From positions 185,489,556 to 185,553,555 of the forward strand of contig NC_071389.1 in NCBI RefSeq assembly GCF_022682495.2: a DNA stretch of 64,000 bases. Direction: 5' to 3'. The first letter of the stretch is position 1. Each line of letters starts with the position of its first letter. The translations under genes and the position numbers were made by a program. This document shows, one piece after another, positions 51,101 to 60,100 of the stretch. This DNA comes from Desmodus rotundus. Its lineage: Eukaryota; Chordata; Mammalia; Chiroptera; Phyllostomidae. Under the pieces are notes generated by a model, which did no database searches, was not told where the DNA came from, and saw only the letters and a program-made list of their open reading frames with translations.

Positions 51101-54100
51101 TTGGGCCTTGTGATTTTGCTGCCCTCAGGCTTTTATTTTCTTACCCAGTTGCTTTCCAGATAGTTGGTACTTGTGGGTGAGTGATATATTACTGAAGATA
51201 TGTGAGAGTTAGAAAATGGGCCTCTAGTTAGATGTCTAAACCGAGGGCAGATGTTAAATATTTTGCTTCCAGAAATGTAAGATACTTGATTTGTATGTTT
51301 TTGTCTTCCATGCTCTCAGGCTAGCAACATGGTAAGTGTCAAAATATATAACTTACCCTTTAGAAGATACTTTAAATTTTGTATTACATAAAATCATGTA
51401 AAGATTCTGGACTTTAATACATTGTTCCCTTTTTCTACACAGATTTTGTTAATTTTCTTACAAAAAATGGATTTGCTGCTAACCAAAACTCCTCCTGATG
51501 AAATAAAGAACAGTGTCCTACCAATGGTTTACAGAGCACTAGAGGCTCCTTCCATTCAGATCCAGGTAAAATATTTGATTTTTTCTTCTTTAATGATGAT
51601 TTTGATTCTTCAAGCAGGAGAATGAAGTAAGGTACCTTTTGGGTTAGAATCATAAAATCTTTTATGTGAAACTCAGTAGTATATATTAATCCCTTAAATT
51701 GCATTATACACTGTTACTAAAATGTACCCACTCTTAACTAAATTATTTTATTTATGTACGTATTTATTTTTCCACAAGTATTGCCTTAAAATAGCATAAG
51801 GATTGTCACATGGAAGAATTAGCTTGCCCTGTACAACCTCAAAAGTAGACCTCAGACCAGTTAATGGCCTCTTCTCAGAGGTACATATGTAAATCCAATG
51901 TGAGGAAGACTTTATGACTCACAGCTGTTTATGCTGGATCAGGTGTCCAATCCTTAGGTTCTCTGATTTGTGATACTACCAGTGGAGCTTGGTGATGCTC
52001 ATCACTTTAATCCTTATGAAGTTGTGCCCCACATAACCCAGTTTCAAAGTGCCATGTTCCAAGAAACAGTTCAGCAATCAGAAATGCTCATGAGTTCTTC
52101 ATTAACATTCTCACATGCTTGATAGCAGTATTATGTCTTAAAATCCCCTTTTTATTTCCCTATGCATGTCACCTAATCGCTCAGCTACTTCTGCTTTTCT
52201 TAATTCTCTCTGAAAACTTCCTCAACCCCAGTTGTTTCTCTTCCCTTTTTTCTCTTTTTTCTTCATCACCAAAACCCTAATATGTTTGTTTTCTGGTGGG
52301 TTCTGGGGCAGTTTTGGATGGTGGGGCCCCATGCGAATCTCATGAATTTGTCCATTCTGATGACGAACCATCTTTCTTTCTTTGGGCAGAGGTAAGAGGT
52401 TCATGTTTCTCCCTCACTTTCCACATGTAATCCAGCCATCTAATGTAAATACAATGCTTGGGGCTAGAGAAGGCATGGGAGCCAGTCAGAGAAGGCCTCA
52501 AATGCTAGAGCAAGAGCCTGGATAGAACTGAGGACAGTCGGGGAACGAACCTTCAACACTTTCTAGAACCTGTCCCTTGCACTCTTCTACACTATCACAG
52601 CCCTAGTTTAGTCCACCTTTGAGTCTTGCAAGAATTTCTTCAGTTCTCCTTTTAGGTCTCAGAGTTTTGCTCCTTTATATTACAGCTGAACCCAGATCTT
52701 TGTAAAATTTTTAGCAGTCAAATATGACCAATAGTCTGATTAGTCTTTTTTTGTTTTCCAAGTGTCCTCAATTCAATCCAAGCTCCTACTCCTAGTGTTT
52801 GAGGCCCTCCCTGGTTGGCTCGATGACCCCTCTAGTTTCATCCATTTTTCCAGACACCTTAAGTACAGGCAGTTCTCCACTCTGTCCCCCTCTGAGCCTT
52901 TGCTCAGGCTGTGCTTTCTGCTGGGGATGCTTTTCTCTCAACTACCTGGCAAATGCCTGCATATCTTTCAGAACTCAACTTAGGCATCACCTCTCTAGGG
53001 AACCTTTTGATTCTCTGTCTCCAATGACTGCTCCCTTTTTTGTGCACCTCTGTTCTCCCAATAGAGTCTCACTGGCAAACTCCTCTGCATCCATTCCATC
53101 TTCCTCCCACCGAGACTGGGCACTGGTTGTGGCTGAGTTTCTGTAACTGGTGGGCTGTACTGGGCTGGACCCACCATAAACCCAGTAAATGTTAAAGGAA
53201 TGAAAGTACTGTTGGGGCCCCCCACACTCTTTAGGGAAACCTGGTGTGTTGGAGTTGGATGAACTTGCATTAAACTACAAACACGCCACAAGCTGTCTGC
53301 TTGTAGGCAAGTCATTGGAATTATGAGTCTCCATTTCCTCAGCTCCTCCTACCCATGAGATTCTGTTAAGTAACATATGATATTTCTGTTGTGGCTTGCT
53401 GTAAGGGTTCAAATATACATCACTTTTTTTTAAATATATTTATTGATTATGCTATTATAGTTGCCCCATTTCCGCCCCTTCACTCAACTCCATCCTGCCC
53501 ACCCCCTCCCTCCCACATTCCCCCCCTATAGTTCATGTCCATGGATCATACTTACAAGTTCTTTGGCTTCTACATTTCCTACACTGTTCTTACCCTCCCC
53601 CTGTCTATTTTCCACCTATCATCTATGCTACTTATTCTCTGTACCTTTCCCCCCTCTCTCCCCCTCCCAATCCCCTATTGATAACCCTCCATGTGATCTC
53701 CATTTCTGTGGTTCTGTTTCTGTTCTAGTTGTTTGCTTAGTTTTCTTTTGTTTTGGTTTCAGGTGTGGTTGTTAATAACTGAGTTTTGCTGTCATTTTTA
53801 CTGTTCATATTTTTTATTTTCTTTTTCTTAGATAAGTCCCTTTAACATTTCATATAATAATGGCTTGGTGATGATGAACTCCTTTAACTTGACCTTATCT
53901 GAGAAGCACTTTATCTGCCCTTTCATTATAAATGATAGCTTTGCTGGATAGAGTAATCTTGGATGTAGGCCCTTGCCTTTCATGGCTTGGAATACTTCTT
54001 GCCAGTCCCTTCTTGCCTGTAAGGTCTCTTTTGAGAAATCAGCAGACAGTCTTATGGGAACCCCTTTGTAGGTAACTGTGTCCTTTTCTCTTGCTGCTTC

Positions 54101-57100
54101 TAAGATTCTCTCCTTGTGTTTAATCTTGTGTAATGTAATTATGATGTGCCTTGGTGTGTTCCTCCTTGGGTCCAGCTTCTTTGGGACTCTCTGAGCTTCC
54201 TGGACTTCCCGGAAGTCTATTTCCTTTGCCAGACTGGGGAAGTTCTCCTTCATTATTTGTTCAAATAAGTTTTCAATTTTTTGTTCTTCCTCTTCTCCTT
54301 CTGGCACCCCTATAATTTGGATGTTGGAACGTTTCAAGATGTTCTGGAGGTTCCTAAGCTTCTCCTCATTTTTCCGAGTTCTTGTTTCTTCATTCTTTTC
54401 TGGTTGGATGTTTCTTTCTTCCTTCTGGTCCACACCATTGACTTGAGTCCCAGTTTCCTTCGCATCACTATTGGTTCCCTGTACATTTTCCTTTGTTTCT
54501 CTTGGCATAGGCTTCATTTTTTCATCTAGTTTTTGATCAAATTCAACCAATTCTGTAAGCGTCTTGATAACCAGTGTTTTGAACTGTGCATCCGATAGGT
54601 TGGCTATCTCTTCCTCGCTTAGTTGTATTTTTTCTGGAGCTTTGAAGTGTTCTGTCATTTGGGCCATTTTGGTTTTTTTTTATCTTGGCGCGTCTGTTAC
54701 TTAAAGGGACAGAGCCTTAGGTGTTCACAGGGGCGGGGTAATGCTGGTTGCTGGGCTGTGACGCTGTACGGGGGGGGGGGGGGGGGGGGGGCCGAGAGGG
54801 AGCAATGGCGCCCGCTCCACTCTGTGGGATCTCAGTCACTCCCTCCGCTACCCACAATCAAATTGGGCCCCTCTGGTGCTGGTTCCTGAGTGGGTGGGCT
54901 TGTGCACGCTCTAGGCCCCCCGTGGGTCTCTCCAACGACCTCTCCTGTGAGGCTGGGAGTCTCTCCTGCTGCCGCCCCAACCCCCACGGGCGTTTTCAAT
55001 CAGAAGTTTGAGGCTTTATTTCCCGGCGCTGGAGCCCTGGGTTACTCGGTCTGCTTCGCTCCCTGCTGTTCGTCCAGGTTTATCTGTGCACGAGTGTGGG
55101 GCCACGGGGTACTACCCGCGCTCTGCCTGCCCCCTCAGCCACTCTGAGTCCGACCCTCTGGGTTTATCTGTGCGCAAATGTGGGGCCACAGGGTCTGCTA
55201 GTGGTCAGACTGCCTGCCCCGTTCATCCCACACTCCGCCAGTCTCGGTCCTGCCACGGCCACGCGAGTCCTCTCCGCCCCAGTGCCTGTCTCCGCCCCTC
55301 CTACCAGTCTGGATGTATGTTTCTTTTTTATCTACTTGGTGTCGGACTTCCTTGCCGTTCGATTTTCTGTCAGTTCTGGTTGTGCGAGGAGGCGCAGTGT
55401 GTCTACCTACGCTGCCATCTTGGTTCTCCAAATATACATCACTCTTACAGCCAAGAAGTAGAGGAGGAAAAGGTATTTGTCTATTTAGTGAACAGAGGAT
55501 CAGAAGCATGGATTTAAGGGGTCAGGAACAGAAAATTCTAAGACCCCAATGTGCTTGGGCTTTTGTGCTGTTCACCTGCTCTGTCCAGAGCAAAGTCAAG
55601 TTAAGTGGATGGGATTAGGGGTGACAGATCACAGGCCTGCCAGAGCCAAGCCCTCCCCTGGCTGCTGGAATGGACCTGCCCCCAGTGACATCACAATCCT
55701 GAGTGGTTCCCAAGGCACTGCTGTAGGTGGACCCTCATTTCTCTCCACGGAGCTCTAGGATGTGGATGTGAGAAAGGTGAGCAAGGAAGGCAGATGGCAA
55801 CGAGAAACTGCCCGAGCTCCACACCTGTGGGCACAGCTCAGGGTGACCCTGGAGAGGCAGGAACATTGTCAGCTCCTGATGTTGGCACTTGGGACATAGG
55901 TGCAGCCACTCAGCCGAAGGTGAAGCCCAAGAATGTGCGTAAGGTCAAGGCGCTCATCATCGACCTGGGCTCGCAGTACTGCAAGTGTGGCTACGCAGGA
56001 GAGCCGAGGCCCACCTACTTCATCTCCTCCACCGTGGGCAAGCGCCACTCCGAGGCAGCTGATGTGGGCGACACCCACAAGGAGATGTATGTGGGCCACG
56101 AGCTGCTCGACATGGAGGCACCTCTGAAGCTGGTTAACCCTCTAAAATACGGTGTTGTGGTGGACTGGGACTGTGTCCAGAACATCTGGGAGTACATCTT
56201 CCACACGGTCATGAAGATCCCCCCTGAAGAGTATGCTGTGCTGGTGTCCGACCCCCCACTCAGCCCTAGCAGTAACCGGGAGAAGTATGCAGAGCTCATG
56301 TTTGAGACCTTTGGCTTCCCTGCCATGCATGTGACATCCCAGTCGCTCCTGTCCATCTATTCCTATGGTAAGACCACAGGGCTGGTGGTGGAGAGCGGGC
56401 ATGGCGTCTCTCACGTGGTCCCCATCTCAGAGGGCAATGTGCTGCCAGGCCTGACGGTCCGTGCTGACTACGCTGGGAGGGACCTTACCAACTACCTGTT
56501 GCAGCTGCTCAACAAGGCTGGCCACAAACTCACTGACAACCACCTACACATTGTCGAGCACATCAAGAAGACATGCTGCTACGCAGCTCTCCTGCCTGAG
56601 GAGGAGCTCGGCCTGTCCCTGGAGGAGCTGCGCGTGGACTACGAGCTCCCCGACGGCAAACTCATCACCATTGGCCATGAGCGCTTCCAGTGCGCTGAGA
56701 TGCTCTTCAAACCCAGCCTGGTGGGCAGCACCCAGCCCGGCCTCCCTGCGCTCACAGCCACTTGCCTGGGCCACTGCCAGGAGGCAGGCTTCAAGGAGGA
56801 GATGGCCGCCAACGTGCTGCTGTGTGGCGGCTGCACCATGCTGGATGGCTTTCCCGAGCGCTTCCAGAGGGAGTTGAGCCTCCTCTGCCCCAGGGACGGC
56901 CCCACAGTATCTGCTGCACCCGAGAGGAAGACTTCTGTGTGGACTGGTGGCTCCATCTTGGCGTCCCTGCAGACCTTCCAGGAGTTCTGGGTCAGCAAGG
57001 AAGAGTTTGAGGAGCAGGGCAGTGCAGCCATCCATATCAAGTGCTGACCAGCGGTACCCAGACAGGCCAGGACTTGTGGGCAGGTGACCTCTGGCCACTC

Positions 57101-60100
57101 TATACATTTTATAGAATTTCACATAAAATTTTAACACAGTGGCTCTTGTCTAGTCTGAATTTCTTTCTTAGTCTGATAGAGGAAAGTGGTGGGGAGTTGG
57201 TTTTAGAGGTGTCAGCACCTTTTGCTCTGCTAGGTCAGAAGCAGCAGGGGTAGGAGGCCAGTGGGAGGGGCCCTCCTCAGTGACCCCTCCCCAAATGAGG
57301 GTGACATGTCAGAGCCCAGAGTGTGGCTTCTTGTTGGGTCATCATGGGGGCAACACTCACAACCAGGAGTCTGACTTCCATCTCCTGTTTCTACCCAGTG
57401 GTCATCTGCCCATGGCATCATTGGTGCTTGATTGCCCCAGGCTCCCTCACTAAGCTCCCCTCACTTCTGCTCCCTTCAAAGGTATAGCCCACAGGTGTGC
57501 ATCTCCTGAGTATGAGGGGCCTTTCCTGCTCATCTGCCTTTCAGCTTCAGCCAAAATTACAGCTTTTTTTGCAGTCACACTAAGTAGAGCCACTGAATCC
57601 AGAGGGTGTGGGAGGAACCAGAGGGTCCTTTGGAAGTCATGTGATTTTCTTCTTCCTGTGGAGGTGGGGAACTGAGGACCAGGGCGGAGGGGCCATGCTA
57701 GTAGATGAGTCCAGGTCTCCTGACCCAGGTCATGATCAATTCCAGAAGAGCAAACGTGGGTGGTTGAGTTTGGGCTACTTAAACAAGATACCACAGACCA
57801 GGTGGCTTATCAAAAATAGAAATTTATTTCTTACAGTTCTGGAGACTGGAAGTCCAAGATTAGGGTCCCAACATGGCCAGGTTTTAGTGAAGGCCCCCTT
57901 CTGGGTTGCAGACTGCCGACATCTTGCTGTGTTCTCCCTTGATGGAGGGGATCTTTTAAGTAACTTGAAGAATCAATTGACAAGTACCTGTATAACTAAG
58001 TAAAATGATTCATTGCTTTTACTTATCAGAAATGTATTATTCTGGAAGGTTTGATTGCAGTTTAAATTATTGTGTACTTTCTTCCGTAAATAATTAATAT
58101 GAATTAAAATGTTAAATATATAGGTGTCTTTTTCACATAAAAACATTAAGTAGGTTCTTCCCATACTCATAATTTTCTTTCATGCTTGGTAACATAATCT
58201 TCTATTCAGAAATGTTCCTTCTGTATTGAAACTAATATGCATAGCAGGTAGAACAGCAAACAGGAATTTAGTGTAATCATTCCTAATTCATTTATAGTCA
58301 TGCTTTCGTGTCACAAAGGTGATGTTAAAACATCATGTTCTTTGCCAAACTTAGTTTTGTAGCTTTGCTGTTAAAATTTTAGTTCTAGGGGTCTCTGTCT
58401 GGAAAAAAAACTTAAATTACTATTAAAAGTATAATTTATTTTTGCATTTTTTCTTTATATTGGAAAATTGATATGTATGTTAAGAATGTCCCACTGTAAA
58501 AATGGTTTCATATTTAAATTTATAGATTCTTTGCTACTATAGAAATTCTGTACACTTATAAGAAAAATATAGAATTTTAATTTTTCAAAGTTATTAACCA
58601 AAGTTTTTTTTTTTTTTTTTTTAGATTTTATTTATTTTCTAGAGAGGGGAAAGGAGGGAGAAAGAAAGGGAAAGAAACATCAAAGTGTGGTTGCTTCTCA
58701 CACGATCCCTATTGGGGACCTGGCCCAAAACCCAGGCATGTGCCCCTAGACTGGGAATCAAACTGGAGACCCTTTGATTCTCAGGGCGGCATTCAACCAC
58801 TGAGCCACACAAGCCAGGGCCAAAGTTTTTTTTTTTAATGTGAGCCTAATGCCACATATATAAGGTCACTTTTTTTTTGACTCAGTTCAGTCTTTGTCTA
58901 CTAAGTTCTTTTGTTTATTCAAGTTGTGAAGTTGAGGTTGAAGTTTTTTTCTTTATGAGATCATGCCTTTTTAAAGGTGAGGATAAGTTGCCTTTGTCCA
59001 AATGACATGGGATGATTAGGGTTAGTGTACTATATATACATTTACTTTTTAGCTCTTTCCAAAGGAGTTGTCAGTTACAGCTTCTTGAAATGTTCCCACA
59101 GGCCCTGTGTAGCCAGCCTGGTTTTATATTCAGTGAGATTAGGAAGGAGAGAGAAGGTTAAGTGACATAAAAAGGCCATTTTTCTTTATAAGGAAGGGAG
59201 TTCATTTTGCCAATAGGTATCAGCCAGTATTTTATTGAATAGTTAAACCAACATTTATGACATTATTTAATATGTGTTAATCACCAGTCCAGTTAACTAG
59301 TATCAACCTTACTTGGTAAGAGTCTGATAAAGTTAAAGCCTGTGTAAGCTTTGGGAGAGTCCTAGAGCACAGGTGGCAAACACAAGGGCCAGGGGCCGAA
59401 TCTGGTGCTCCCCACCTTGTTGTTTTATCTGGCCCGGCACCTTGTTTCTACCCAGCAGCAGCACTGAGCCCCTTGCTTAACTGTTAAGGAGTAGTTACAT
59501 TTATACAGTCCTAAAATTACATTCAGTCCTTTGAAGGTACCCTCGAGGCTGATGTGGCCCCCGGTGAAAATGAGTTTGACAGCCTGTCCTAGAGCAAGAA
59601 CTAGAAACAAAAATCTTTCCCCCAAGCTTCACACAGGCACATGGCTAGAAAGTAACTTCTGAAATCCAGTTGCAATCTCCTGTTCTTAGGTTCTTCAGTG
59701 TACCTTCTCCTATGGAGAGAGCTCTCCCCTCCTTTTGCTAAGTGATTTAATCATGATTCAAGATTTGCCTCTTTGTAATTTGCTGGATTGTACATCGAAG
59801 TTCTCTCTCTGCCCCCTTGCCAGCCTCCCCCCCATCAATTAAAAACATCTTTCTTAAGGAGGTCTCTCTGGTAACAGGAGCACAGCATCTCACTGACTTG
59901 ATTATTCTCACTCTTGTTTATTCTCTCCCCTCTGTGGAAAAATGGTTTCTTGAATGTAGCTTGTATATCTTATCCTCAGTGATACCACTCACTTAATTAT
60001 TACAGTTCTGAGTGGATACAAACATATAACTCTCTTATATCTGCCTTTTGAAAATCTGGGAATAAGTTAAATAAAAGGCTTCCCAGTATTTTGATAACAA

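Larger units (their letters stand above)
53425..55428 (-). mobile_element. Complete ORF1-only L1 (half-L1 type) with perfect target duplication
   Basis: Read on the minus strand: a GC-rich 5'UTR of about 760 bp opening 'agaaccaagatggcagcgta' (an L1-type 5' start), then ORF1 (840 bp), then a 403-bp 3'UTR with AATAAA (reverse of 53439-53444) and an A7 tail. ORF2 is wholly absent: the ORF1 stop is followed at once by 3'UTR sequence shared with the L1 at 15398-15747. The 15-bp direct repeat caaatatacatcact at 53410-53424 and 55429-55443 is identical on both sides. The element therefore entered in this ORF2-less form and recently enough to keep its reading frame and duplication. Confidence 0.93.

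Noticed and set aside
53461..53775. 104-codon Pro/Ser-rich open frame
   Set aside because: It is the reverse of the CT/GA-rich 3'UTR of the half-L1.
55008..55517. Several plus-strand open frames of 85-170 codons
   Set aside because: They lie across the GC-rich leader of the half-L1 and its flank; stops are rare there because of base composition.
56544..57137. 197-codon open frame opposite the actin-like ORF
   Set aside because: It is the antisense shadow of a GC-rich coding sequence; the plus-strand reading has a full actin fold.
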